A DNA stretch of 5,240 nucleotides from the NCBI GenBank assembly GCA_021785235.1, contig JAJYGB010000448.1, forward strand, positions 1 through 5,240, read 5' to 3'. Shown here piece after piece: positions 1-5,240 of this stretch (positions within the stretch are counted from its first letter, which is position 1; every line of letters begins with the position of its first letter). The notes beneath the pieces were generated by a model. That model worked only from the letters and a program-made list of their open reading frames with translations. It was not told the origin of the DNA and ran no database searches. The position numbers and the translations under genes are program-made. Origin of the DNA: Bacteroidota bacterium. GTDB lineage: Bacteria > Bacteroidota > Kryptoniia > Kryptoniales > JAKASW01.

Positions 1-279
1 TATGACTGCGAGCGCACCGACCGCGACGGTAATGGAAATGATGGGCGCGAGCGCGTGAATGAAGCTGTTGGCCTTTTCGGGGACGATCATCTCCTTCAAT
101 ATCAGCTTCAGAATGTCCGCGATAGGCTGGAACAACCCTTTCGGGCCGACGCGGTTCGGACCGATCCTGTCCTGCATATACGCGCTTACTTTTCGCTCGA
201 GCAGCACCAGGTACGCAACGATCCCGAGCACCACCAGAAGAAGAATTACGATCTTAATAAGGGCTTCGATTGCTATCAT
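1..279 (-). CDS. nuoH: NADH-quinone oxidoreductase subunit H (NuoH), N-terminal part, cut by window edge
   Basis: NuoH is the membrane subunit of complex I that anchors the peripheral arm and lines the quinone cavity. Only the first 93 residues are present; the frame is open to base 1. Residues 6-27 form a hydrophobic first membrane helix. It is followed by the family hallmark loop with [20 protein letters not shown] (residues 26-45) and [16 protein letters not shown] (48-63), the conserved region facing the quinone site. A second hydrophobic stretch starts near residue 74 and runs off the edge. The ATG at 279 is chosen because it places the first helix at the usual distance from the N-terminus; only a weak purine-rich Shine-Dalgarno candidate (AGAGA, AAAGAAAGAA) precedes it. 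It follows nuoG on the same strand after an unusually long gap of 189 bp, and I see no clear promoter in that gap, so co-transcription with nuoG is likely. The family assignment is very secure. Confidence 0.96.
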   Translation of the reverse strand, partial: MIAIEALIKIVILLLVVLGIVAYLVLLERKVSAYMQDRIGPNRVGPKGLFQPIADILKLILKEMIVPEKANSFIHALAPIISITVAVGALAVI

Positions 280-468
280 TAGTCTCTAGTTCTTTCTTTG
301 CAAGAGCCGTTGGCAGTTATTCTATTCGATAACAGCCAAACGCGCGGAGTTGTAAATGGGCATTTGTAACCGACGTAGTCTGGGCCGCACGCTCAAATTA
401 ACAAACCTGGATCGCACGGGCTATTCATCAAAAATCAGAGTGTCTGGCAAGAGAATTTCCGGATGCCA
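280..468. other. Non-coding gap between nuoG and nuoH
   Basis: This 189 bp stretch has no credible coding sequence: the longest ATG-started minus-strand frames I found are only 11-13 codons. It contains one imperfect inverted repeat (310-339, listed separately). A search by eye for the TTG-N21/22-TAnnTTTG promoter pattern seen elsewhere in the window found only a partial match, TTAATTTG, with no TTG at the right distance. No hairpin followed by a U-run is present after nuoG; the only candidate has a 4 bp stem. The two genes are therefore probably read through, with a long internal untranslated spacer. Confidence 0.7.
310..339. repeat. Imperfect inverted repeat / stem-loop between nuoG and nuoH
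   Basis: The arms TTGGCAGTTAT (310-320) and ATAACAGCCAA (329-339) are complementary at 10 of 11 positions, with one A-A mismatch in the middle and an 8-base loop (321-328). No U-run follows on either strand, so it does not look like an intrinsic terminator. It lies about 30 bp upstream of the nuoH start. It could be an mRNA processing or stability hairpin in the nuoG-nuoH transcript, or a protein-binding site on DNA. The structure is visible in the sequence; its role is unknown. Confidence 0.55.
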
Positions 469-2166
469 TCATTTCACCAGTGCTTCTTCTTTCGCTTTCT
501 TCAGAGGCGCACCACGATCGCCGAGCCTGGCGTAAGACAATCCCTTGAAGCTCGGAATCGATTGGGCCAATTCGTCGAACACTTTCTCAGCGGACTGGTA
601 GCGCATTTTGCCGCCGAGGAGGCTGCCGATTGCGGAGATGATCTCCCACGACGACCGGACATTCCTGCGCGGACCTTTGTTCCACTTGTCGAATGCGCTC
701 CCGAACTTGTCGAGCCTGCTCATGTTGAACCTGCCCGGGACTCTTTCCTGCTCGAGAGTCGAGACCGCCGGCCGGGAAAGCTGCACACGTCCGAGGAAAT
801 TCACATACGTCCCGAATTTCTCGGCAAATGTCGCGCTCGGAAATACGACGTCGGCAAGCTGCGTGGTCTTCGTGCTGACCCAGTGATTCACGATCAGGAC
901 ATCGAGCTTGGCGAGCAGTTCCTCACGCTCCTTGGTAGCAGCGATGTCGTCGTCCATGACATAGAGGGCCTTGATTTTTCCCGATGCGATGAGTTCGAAA
1001 ATGCGGTTTACATCCGCACCTTTCGACGGCGCGACGCCGACCTCGAGGGCACCGTACGCGTTCGGCGACTTATCTGCGCGTATCAGCAGGGCATCCTGGT
1101 CTCCCTCGATCTCGTGCCGGAAAAAATCGATGTTTTGAGTGCCGAGCACCTGTCTCGCAAATTTTCGGAGGACATAGTTGTCTTCGACGGATGAGAAAGC
1201 CGAGCCTAGAACGGCAATTTCGTCCTTCGAGAACGGTTTCAGCGCATCCGCGGCGTGCGCGAGCGCCTCATCCCAGCCGGCTTCCTGCAGAACCCCGTCT
1301 TTGCGGATCATTGGGGAGTTGAGTCGTTCACCGGAATTGACGTGCCGGAATGAATTCAGCCTGCCGTTGTCGCAAATCCAGTAGTTGTTTACTTCCGGGT
1401 TGTGTCGCGGCGTGAGACGGAGAATCTCGTTGTTCCTCACCCAGATATTGACGTCGCAGCCCCGTGCACATCCGGGGCAAATTCCTTCCGTAGACGACGT
1501 CTCCCAGACTCTGGCTTTGAACCTGTATTCACGATTGGTGAGCGCCCCGACCGGACACAGGTCTATCACGTTCATCGAGTAGGGATTCGTAAGATCTTTG
1601 CCGGGGAATGTGTCTATGAAGACCCTGTCGCCCCGCTCGACGAATGTGAGAGTCGGCTCCTTCGCGATCTCGTCCATAAACCTGATGCAGCGCGAACAAA
1701 GGATGCATCTCTCGGCATCGTAGACGACGTTCGGTCCGAGCGGAACCCTTTTCGGCTTTTTGTTTTTCGCTTCTTCGAAGGCGCTGTGCCCCGGACCGTG
1801 ACTGTACGTGTAATCCTGAAGGTTGCACTCGCCCGCCTCGTCACATATCGGGCAATCAAGCGGATGGTTTATGAGTATGAACTCGAGAATCGCTTTTCTT
1901 GCCTCGACTGCTTTGTCCGAATTCACGTGTACCACCATACCTTCGGATACCTGCGTAGCGCACGCGATAGCCAGTTTCGGCATTTTTTCTATTTCAACGA
2001 GACACATCCTGCAATTGCCGGCAACGGACAATCCCGGATGCCAGCAGAAATGCGGGATCTCGACGCCGGCCTGCGCCGCCGCGCGGATCACCGTCGTGCC
2101 GTTTTCGACTTCTACAGTCTTTCCCTTCCCGTCAACGGGATCTTCGACTATTGTTACCTTAGGCAT
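469..2166 (-). CDS. nuoG: NADH-quinone oxidoreductase subunit G (NuoG), short form, 565 aa
   Basis: NuoG is the largest iron-sulfur subunit of the complex I peripheral arm and carries electrons from NuoE/F toward the quinone-side subunits. The ligands of all four clusters are visible: [2Fe-2S] N1b at C41, C52, C55, C69; the His-ligated N5 at H101, C105, C108, C114; N4 at C154, C157, C160, C204; and the off-path N7 at C230, C233, C237, C265. Residues from about 290 to 465 match the molybdopterin-oxidoreductase-like fold, including the typical LADVVFPSATFAEKFGTYVN segment. The protein ends at 565 residues, shorter than E. coli NuoG (about 900) and the mitochondrial 75 kDa subunit (about 700), so the C-terminal dinucleotide-binding-type domain is missing. 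The reading frame is intact, so this looks like a natural short form. The start ATG at 2166 has an upstream GGTAGGA as Shine-Dalgarno and a candidate promoter at 2186-2219. The upstream neighbour is ald, not nuoF. Confidence 0.96.
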   Translation of the reverse strand: MPKVTIVEDPVDGKGKTVEVENGTTVIRAAAQAGVEIPHFCWHPGLSVAGNCRMCLVEIEKMPKLAIACATQVSEGMVVHVNSDKAVEARKAILEFILINHPLDCPICDEAGECNLQDYTYSHGPGHSAFEEAKNKKPKRVPLGPNVVYDAERCILCSRCIRFMDEIAKEPTLTFVERGDRVFIDTFPGKDLTNPYSMNVIDLCPVGALTNREYRFKARVWETSSTEGICPGCARGCDVNIWVRNNEILRLTPRHNPEVNNYWICDNGRLNSFRHVNSGERLNSPMIRKDGVLQEAGWDEALAHAADALKPFSKDEIAVLGSAFSSVEDNYVLRKFARQVLGTQNIDFFRHEIEGDQDALLIRADKSPNAYGALEVGVAPSKGADVNRIFELIASGKIKALYVMDDDIAATKEREELLAKLDVLIVNHWVSTKTTQLADVVFPSATFAEKFGTYVNFLGRVQLSRPAVSTLEQERVPGRFNMSRLDKFGSAFDKWNKGPRRNVRSSWEIISAIGSLLGGKMRYQSAEKVFDELAQSIPSFKGLSYARLGDRGAPLKKAKEEALVK

Positions 2167-2185
2167 TTCATCCTACCATTTCTAA

Positions 2186-2219
2186 CGAAAATAAAGTAAT
2201 AAATATGCACGTTTCCAAA
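2186..2219 (-). promoter_or_regulatory. Candidate Bacteroidota-type promoter for nuoG
   Basis: On the minus strand TTTG (2216-2219) is followed by a 22 bp spacer and TATTTTCG (2186-2193), which matches the Bacteroidota -7 element TAnnTTTG at all but one defined base. If the last G is near -7, transcription would start near 2179, giving a leader of about 13 nt that just contains the GGTAGGA ribosome site of nuoG. The region is clearly more AT-rich than the genes. The same spacing is seen upstream of the M16 protease and, with 21 bp, the tRNA. This is a motif match only. Confidence 0.5.
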
Positions 2220-2245
2220 CAACAGCCAGGGAGCGATTTGGATTT

Positions 2246-2277
2246 GCCATGAACCGGAAATTCCCCGGCATGGCCGG
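2246..2277. repeat. Two overlapping, mutually exclusive hairpins after ald
   Basis: GCCATG (2246-2251) pairs with CATGGC (2269-2274). The enclosed CCGGA (2254-2258) pairs with TCCGG read on the minus strand (CCCGG at 2264-2268, one G-U pair), forming a two-part stem with a small bulge. A second hairpin, CCGGC-ATG-GCCGG (2265-2277), shares bases with the first, so only one can form at a time. They lie 9 bp past the ald stop codon. No U-run follows, so this is not a standard intrinsic terminator. It may mark the 3' end of the M16-ald transcript by stabilising it or by pausing polymerase, but that is inference. Confidence 0.5.
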
Positions 2278-2285
2278 TGTTCGTT

Positions 2286-3401
2286 TCATTCCAGCACTTC
2301 CTCGACGGGCGTGTACGGGAAGTCGAATGCTTCTGCCACATGCTCATAAGTAATTTTTCCGAATGCCATATTCAGACCGAGCTTCACCTCGTTGTTCGAC
2401 TTCACAGCTTTCTTCCAGCCGCTGTCGGCAATCTGGAGAGCGTAAGGAAGCGTCGCGTTCGTCAGGGCGACGGTCGACGTGAACGGGACCGCGCCCGGCA
2501 TGTTGGCAACGCAATAATGGACAACACCCTCGACGATATATGTCGGGTTCTCGTGTGTCGTCGGATGGCATGTTTCGATGCAGCCGCCCTGATCGACGGA
2601 GACATCTACAATGACCGCGCCTTCCTTCATGTCTTTCAACATTTCTCTCGTGACAAGCTTCGGTGCTTTCGCGCCGGGGATGAGAACCGCTCCGATGAGT
2701 ACGTCCGCACGCGAGGCGGCTTTCCGGATATTGTACGGGTTCGAGGCAAGTGTCAATACATTCTTCGGCATGACATCGTCGAGATAGCGCAGCTTATACA
2801 GATCGTTGTCGAGAATCGTTACTTTAGCGCCGAACCCTGCAGCGATCCTTGCCGCATTTTGTCCGACGATACCGCCGCCGATGATAACGACGTCTGCGGG
2901 TTCGACCCCCGGCACTCCTCCAAGAAGAATGCCTCTTCCGCCCATGGTCTTCTCTATGTATTTCGCGCCTTCCTGAGGTGCCATTCTTCCGGCCACCTCG
3001 CTCATGGGAATGAGCAAAGGAAGCGACCGGTCCTGTCTCTGCACGGTCTCATAAGCTATGCAGACGCCTTTGGACTTCATCATGGCTTCGGTCAGCTCTT
3101 TGCTCGCAGCGAAGTGGAAATACGTGAAGACTATCTGCCCGTTCCGGATAAGCCTGTATTCCGGTTTGATGGGTTCCTTCACTTTCATGACCATTTCGGC
3201 AGCGCCGTAGACTTCTCCGGCAGTTGCGACGATTCCTGCACCGGATTTCTTATACAACTCATCCGGGAAACCGCTTCCGACACCTGCATTTTTCTCCACA
3301 AGAACCTTGTGCCCGTGCGCGACCATCAACTCTACTCCCGCCGGCAGGAGTGCTACCCGGTTTTCATTTGGTTTTATTTCTTTCAGTAGTCCGACAATCA
3401 T
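2286..3401 (-). CDS. ald: Alanine dehydrogenase, 371 aa
   Basis: This enzyme catalyses the reversible NAD+-dependent deamination of L-alanine to pyruvate and ammonia in the cytoplasm. The length of 371 residues is the family norm. Key residues fall at the same numbers as in the Mycobacterium tuberculosis enzyme as I recall it: substrate-binding R15 and K75, catalytic H96 and D270. The Rossmann nucleotide-binding loop is GGGIVG (175-180), with D198 at the end of the second strand, consistent with preference for NAD over NADP. Other family stretches are MKVKEP (72-77) and [12 protein letters not shown] (295-306). The close relative PntA (transhydrogenase alpha) is excluded because there is no membrane extension and no pntB neighbour. 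The ATG at 3401 is preceded by AAAGGAG and gives the canonical [10 protein letters not shown] start. It lies 37 bp after the M16 protease stop codon with no promoter pattern between, so the two are probably co-transcribed. Confidence 0.97.
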   Translation of the reverse strand: MIVGLLKEIKPNENRVALLPAGVELMVAHGHKVLVEKNAGVGSGFPDELYKKSGAGIVATAGEVYGAAEMVMKVKEPIKPEYRLIRNGQIVFTYFHFAASKELTEAMMKSKGVCIAYETVQRQDRSLPLLIPMSEVAGRMAPQEGAKYIEKTMGGRGILLGGVPGVEPADVVIIGGGIVGQNAARIAAGFGAKVTILDNDLYKLRYLDDVMPKNVLTLASNPYNIRKAASRADVLIGAVLIPGAKAPKLVTREMLKDMKEGAVIVDVSVDQGGCIETCHPTTHENPTYIVEGVVHYCVANMPGAVPFTSTVALTNATLPYALQIADSGWKKAVKSNNEVKLGLNMAFGKITYEHVAEAFDFPYTPVEEVLE

Positions 3402-3411
3402 CGATTAGTTT

Positions 3412-3418
3412 CTCCTTT
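3412..3418 (-). promoter_or_regulatory. Shine-Dalgarno site of ald
   Basis: On the minus strand AAAGGAG sits 10 bases before the ald ATG, inside the 37 bp gap after the protease gene. It is the best ribosome-binding site in the window and fixes the ald start at 3401. Its presence in so short a gap, with no promoter motif, supports translation of ald from a shared transcript with the upstream protease. Confidence 0.75.
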
Positions 3419-3438
3419 CAGGCGCAGCAGGATCTCCG

Positions 3439-4746
3439 CTACGCATTCGACTTTTGGGGTAATATTCTGACCGAAGCAAATCCGTCCCTTGTAAGATTGC
3501 TCGCGGCCTCCGCGATGTCTGTTTCGCTGACTTCTTCTATAGACTCGAGCGATTCCGAAAACCTGGATTTCGCCCCGTAATAAAGCTCGTCTCTCGCGAA
3601 GAGCGAGGCCCTGTCCCAGAGGCTCTCCAGAGAGAAAATTATTCCCGCCTTCAGCTGCGCCTTGGCCCTGCCGACTTCTTCCTTCGTCGGACCGTGCTGC
3701 ACAAACTCGTCTATCGTCGCGTAGATCCTCTTCTCCGCCTTCGCGAAATCTCCCGCAGCCGTGCAGGCGTATATCCCCGTCACGCCGATGTCCGCATATG
3801 CGGAGCCGTACGAGTATATCGTATATGCAAGCCCGCCCTTCTCACGTACGTTCTTATAGAGCCTCGAGCTCGACCCGTCCCCGAGAATGACTCCGACCAT
3901 GGAAGCGGCATACCTTTGCGGATCGTCCAAACCCGGCCCGGGCGCGCCCAGAATAAGATGCGCCTGCTTACCCGTACCTCGCCGGACAGTATGATTCCCC
4001 GCCCCGTTGAATTTCGGCTTCTTCCTGATGAAAATCTTCGAAGCTGGCGCCAACGGGGCGAAGAATTCTGAAACAAGATCAATCAGGATTTCCCTGTCGA
4101 AGTTGCCGGCGACACTGACGACAATTCTGTCTGCCGTGAAGTTCCTGGAATGAAAACTGCGAAGGTCGCGCGTCCTGAAACCGCGAAGAACCGAGGACTT
4201 TCCGATTATCGGCATGGACAGCGAATTGCCGTCGAAAATCTTTTCCTCTATGAAGTCCATCCCCCAATCCTCGGGATCGTCGTACACTTCCTGCATTTCG
4301 GAAAGGACTACTTTTCTTTCGTTCTGCAAATCGGATTCTTTGAACTCCGGATCAATTACAAGGTCCGACAGTACGTGCATGGTCTGCGGAAGTTCATCTT
4401 TGAACACTTTGGCGTAGTAACAGGAGAATTCCTTGGTCGTGAAGGCGTTAATGTACCCGCCCCGTCCCTCGATGCTTCCCACGATCTCTTCCGCCGTAAA
4501 ATGGCCGGTGCCCTTGAAAACCATGTGCTCTATCAAGTGGGTGAGGCCGTTCTCTTCCTTCTTCTCGTCGCGTGAACCGAAGTTCACCCAGACACCGACC
4601 GCAATGCTCTCTACCGACGGTATGCTCTCACCGATCACCGTGACACCGTTCGGCAGCTTCTGCCTGAACGGCTCACTGAGACTGGGGTAGCGAACTTTGA
4701 GACTTACTGGAGAAGTGCGTTTACGTATTCGATGGCTTTTCCGCAT
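3439..4746 (-). CDS. M16 family zinc metalloprotease (processing-peptidase-like), 435 aa
   Basis: The protein belongs to the pitrilysin/insulinase (M16) family, subgroup of about 420-residue two-domain proteases related to the mitochondrial processing peptidase beta subunit and Bacillus MlpA/YmxG. The inverted zinc motif HLIEH is at residues 70-74 (H70 and H74 zinc ligands, E73 catalytic). The third ligand is E150 in VVLSEMQEV, exactly 76 residues beyond H74 as in the family. The second half contains GSSSRLYKNVREKGGLAY (291-308), matching the family's SSRLFQEVREKRGLAY-type block, with G in place of the usual R. No signal peptide is evident, so it is probably cytoplasmic. The open frame extends upstream to an ATG at 4851, but those 35 residues do not resemble the family and overlap a candidate promoter. 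The ATG at 4746 gives the normal length; it has no Shine-Dalgarno. The active site is intact. The natural substrate is not known from sequence. Confidence 0.92.
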   Translation of the reverse strand: MRKSHRIRKRTSPVSLKVRYPSLSEPFRQKLPNGVTVIGESIPSVESIAVGVWVNFGSRDEKKEENGLTHLIEHMVFKGTGHFTAEEIVGSIEGRGGYINAFTTKEFSCYYAKVFKDELPQTMHVLSDLVIDPEFKESDLQNERKVVLSEMQEVYDDPEDWGMDFIEEKIFDGNSLSMPIIGKSSVLRGFRTRDLRSFHSRNFTADRIVVSVAGNFDREILIDLVSEFFAPLAPASKIFIRKKPKFNGAGNHTVRRGTGKQAHLILGAPGPGLDDPQRYAASMVGVILGDGSSSRLYKNVREKGGLAYTIYSYGSAYADIGVTGIYACTAAGDFAKAEKRIYATIDEFVQHGPTKEEVGRAKAQLKAGIIFSLESLWDRASLFARDELYYGAKSRFSESLESIEEVSETDIAEAASNLTRDGFASVRILPQKSNA

Positions 4747-4752
4747 TTTGTG

Positions 4753-4785
4753 CAAAAATATATCATTCGGGGCGACAATAATCAA
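4753..4785 (-). promoter_or_regulatory. Candidate Bacteroidota-type promoter for the M16 protease-ald transcript
   Basis: On the minus strand TTG (4783-4785), a 22 bp spacer, then TATTTTTG (4753-4760), a full match to TAnnTTTG. If the final G is at -7, transcription would begin at about 4746, the A of the chosen protease start codon, implying a leaderless or nearly leaderless mRNA. No other in-frame ATG, GTG or TTG occurs between this point and the conserved domain. Motif match only; the start site could differ by a few bases. Confidence 0.55.
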
Positions 4786-4857
4786 TTTAGAGTCTCGCGA
4801 CACCTGATAGGGGTTGCCATGTCGCCCGCGCCACACCGAAAATGAAACCACATCTCA

Positions 4858-4889
4858 TTGCCTTTTCATGCCGATTTTGATTATCTTTA
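4858..4889 (+). promoter_or_regulatory. Candidate promoter for tRNA-Arg
   Basis: TTG (4858-4860), a 21 bp spacer, then TATCTTTA (4882-4889), which matches TAnnTTTG except for the final base. Transcription would start near 4896, about 3 bases before the mature tRNA 5' end. The same bases can be read as a sigma-70-like pair, TTGCCT and TATCTT with an 18 bp spacer. Either reading puts the start just ahead of the tRNA. Confidence 0.5.
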
Positions 4890-4898
4890 TTCTGCAAT

Positions 4899-4972
4899 GC
4901 GCCCATAGCTCAATTGGATAGAGCAACGGCCTTCTAAGCCGTAGGTTGTTGGTTCGAGTCCAACTGGGCGTA
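4899..4972 (+). tRNA. tRNA-Arg, anticodon UCU
   Basis: The full cloverleaf can be drawn. Acceptor stem is GCGCCCA with TGGGCGT; D-arm GCTC/GAGC (4908-4911 and 4921-4924) encloses a loop with the usual GG; anticodon stem ACGGC/GCCGT (4926-4930, 4938-4942) closes the loop CTTCTAA with anticodon TCT at 4933-4935; variable loop AGGTT; T-arm GTTGG-TTCGAGT-CCAAC. The anticodon reads AGA, and AGG by wobble, so the tRNA inserts arginine. The discriminator base is A. Position 1 pairs with 72 as a G-U wobble. The 3' CCA is not encoded (CTCC follows), so it must be added by tRNA nucleotidyltransferase. It is divergent from the M16 protease and convergent with the DUF4402-like gene. Confidence 0.97.
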
Positions 4973-4980
4973 CTCCTTCC

Positions 4981-5007
4981 AAAGTCAAAGCTCAAAAGTC
5001 AAAAATG
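4981..5007. repeat. Short AGTCAAA-type direct repeats
   Basis: Three imperfect tandem copies of about 8-9 bases are seen: AAAGTCAAA, AGCTCAAA, AAGTCAAAA. They begin 8 bp after the tRNA gene. No coding frame or hairpin is associated with them. The rest of 4973-5087 shows nothing I can name, and there is no intrinsic terminator for the tRNA on the plus strand. Confidence 0.45.
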
Positions 5008-5087
5008 AACTCCGTTGAGAGGTTTCCTGGAGCGATGCAGACTCATCTGTTTGATAAGTAGGGAACATGCGGTATCAGAGCAGGGGC

Positions 5088-5121
5088 AAAAAAAAAGCCC
5101 GGCACTGAATGTGCCGAGCCT
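5088..5121 (-). terminator. Rho-independent terminator of the DUF4402-like gene
   Basis: On the minus strand AGGCTCGGCAC, a 5-base loop, and GTGCCGGGCTT form an 11 bp stem with two G-U pairs, running straight into a run of nine T. It sits 38 bp past the stop codon of the gene ending at 5160. On the plus strand no T-run follows the hairpin, so it works in one direction only and would not stop tRNA transcription. Confidence 0.92.
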
Positions 5122-5159
5122 CTTTCGCCATCTAGTACAGGAGGGGGAGTGCGAAACTT

Positions 5160-5240
5160 TTAGTAAGCAACCGTCAGGGTGAAGGTTCCTGAATAAGCGC
5201 CGGGAGTCTGACCGGCCCCTATTGACCCCACGGATCGGAA
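5160..5240 (-). CDS. C-terminal end of a probable DUF4402-like secreted protein, cut by window edge
   Basis: The frame is open from the right edge to a TAA at 5160-5162 and encodes the last 26 residues. The ending GQTPGAYSGTFTLTVAY, with alternating hydrophobic residues after a P-G-x-Y-x-G turn, is the typical final strand of DUF4402 and related fimbrial/spore-coat-U-like beta-sandwich proteins, which are exported and found at the cell surface. The function of DUF4402 is unknown. A strong intrinsic terminator 38 bp downstream confirms a real gene end on this strand. Too little is present to see a signal peptide or to exclude other beta-sandwich families. Confidence 0.62.
   Translation of the reverse strand, partial: FRSVGSIGAGQTPGAYSGTFTLTVAY

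Noticed and set aside
420..450. Possible nuoG terminator: CAGA-CAC-TCTG followed by ATTTTT on the minus strand
   Set aside because: The stem is only 4 bp, too weak for an intrinsic terminator.
463..2199. Long plus-strand open frames (463-1194 and 1402-2199) opposite nuoG
   Set aside because: They are antisense shadows created by the codon bias of nuoG; their translations show no family features, and nuoG has all cluster ligands in frame.
2277..3389. A 370-codon open frame on the plus strand opposite the whole of ald
   Set aside because: It mirrors ald almost end to end, has no recognisable domain, is rich in Cys, His and Arg as expected of an antisense shadow, and ald is beyond doubt the real gene.
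4747..4851. 35-residue N-terminal extension of the M16 protease from an ATG at 4851
   Set aside because: It does not resemble M16 N-termini, is not a signal peptide, and overlaps a full TAnnTTTG promoter match; the start at 4746 gives normal family length.
4899..5087. Integration site or mobile element next to the tRNA
   Set aside because: No repeat of the tRNA 3' end, integrase or element boundary is visible within the window.
5139..5165. Strong Shine-Dalgarno-like AGGAGGGGG on the plus strand followed by GTG
   Set aside because: The frame meets TAG after four codons and lies in the 3' untranslated region of the opposite gene.
1..5240. A novel defence, toxin or mobile system
   Set aside because: All genes with enough sequence belong to well-known housekeeping families; nothing in the gaps encodes an additional protein.

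Overview
The window is an ordinary piece of a bacterial chromosome with moderate GC content. Reading right to left on the minus strand it holds an M16 zinc protease, alanine dehydrogenase (ald), NuoG, and the first 93 codons of NuoH, which runs off the left edge. At the right end, a plus-strand tRNA-Arg(UCU) gene is divergent from the protease. The tail of a DUF4402-like secreted protein, with its own terminator, faces the tRNA on the minus strand. No phage, transposon, CRISPR or toxin-type element is visible, and I found no convincing undescribed system.

The likely source is a member of the Bacteroidota/Chlorobiota/Ignavibacteriota group. Three intergenic regions (upstream of the protease, nuoG and the tRNA) each contain a TAnnTTTG-like element with a TTG 21-22 bp upstream. 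This is the geometry of Bacteroidota-type housekeeping promoters. DUF4402-like proteins are also common in that group, among others. The phylum is an inference from these signs and from the general look of the proteins.

Layout: 1-279 nuoH (partial); 280-468 non-coding gap with an imperfect inverted repeat; 469-2166 nuoG; 2167-2285 gap with overlapping hairpins and a candidate nuoG promoter; 2286-3401 ald; 3402-3438 short gap with a good Shine-Dalgarno; 3439-4746 M16 protease; 4747-4898 divergent promoter region; 4899-4972 tRNA-Arg; 4973-5087 non-coding with short AGTCAAA-type repeats; 5088-5121 terminator; 5160-5240 end of the DUF4402-like gene.

NuoG and NuoH are subunits of NADH:quinone oxidoreductase (complex I). 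NuoG carries four iron-sulfur clusters in the peripheral arm, and NuoH forms the membrane anchor next to the quinone site. The gene upstream of nuoG is ald rather than nuoF/nuoE, so the NADH-input subunits must lie elsewhere. Alanine dehydrogenase makes pyruvate, ammonia and NADH from alanine, so its NADH could feed complex I, but the candidate promoter in front of nuoG suggests separate transcription. The protease and ald are 37 bp apart and probably form one transcript.
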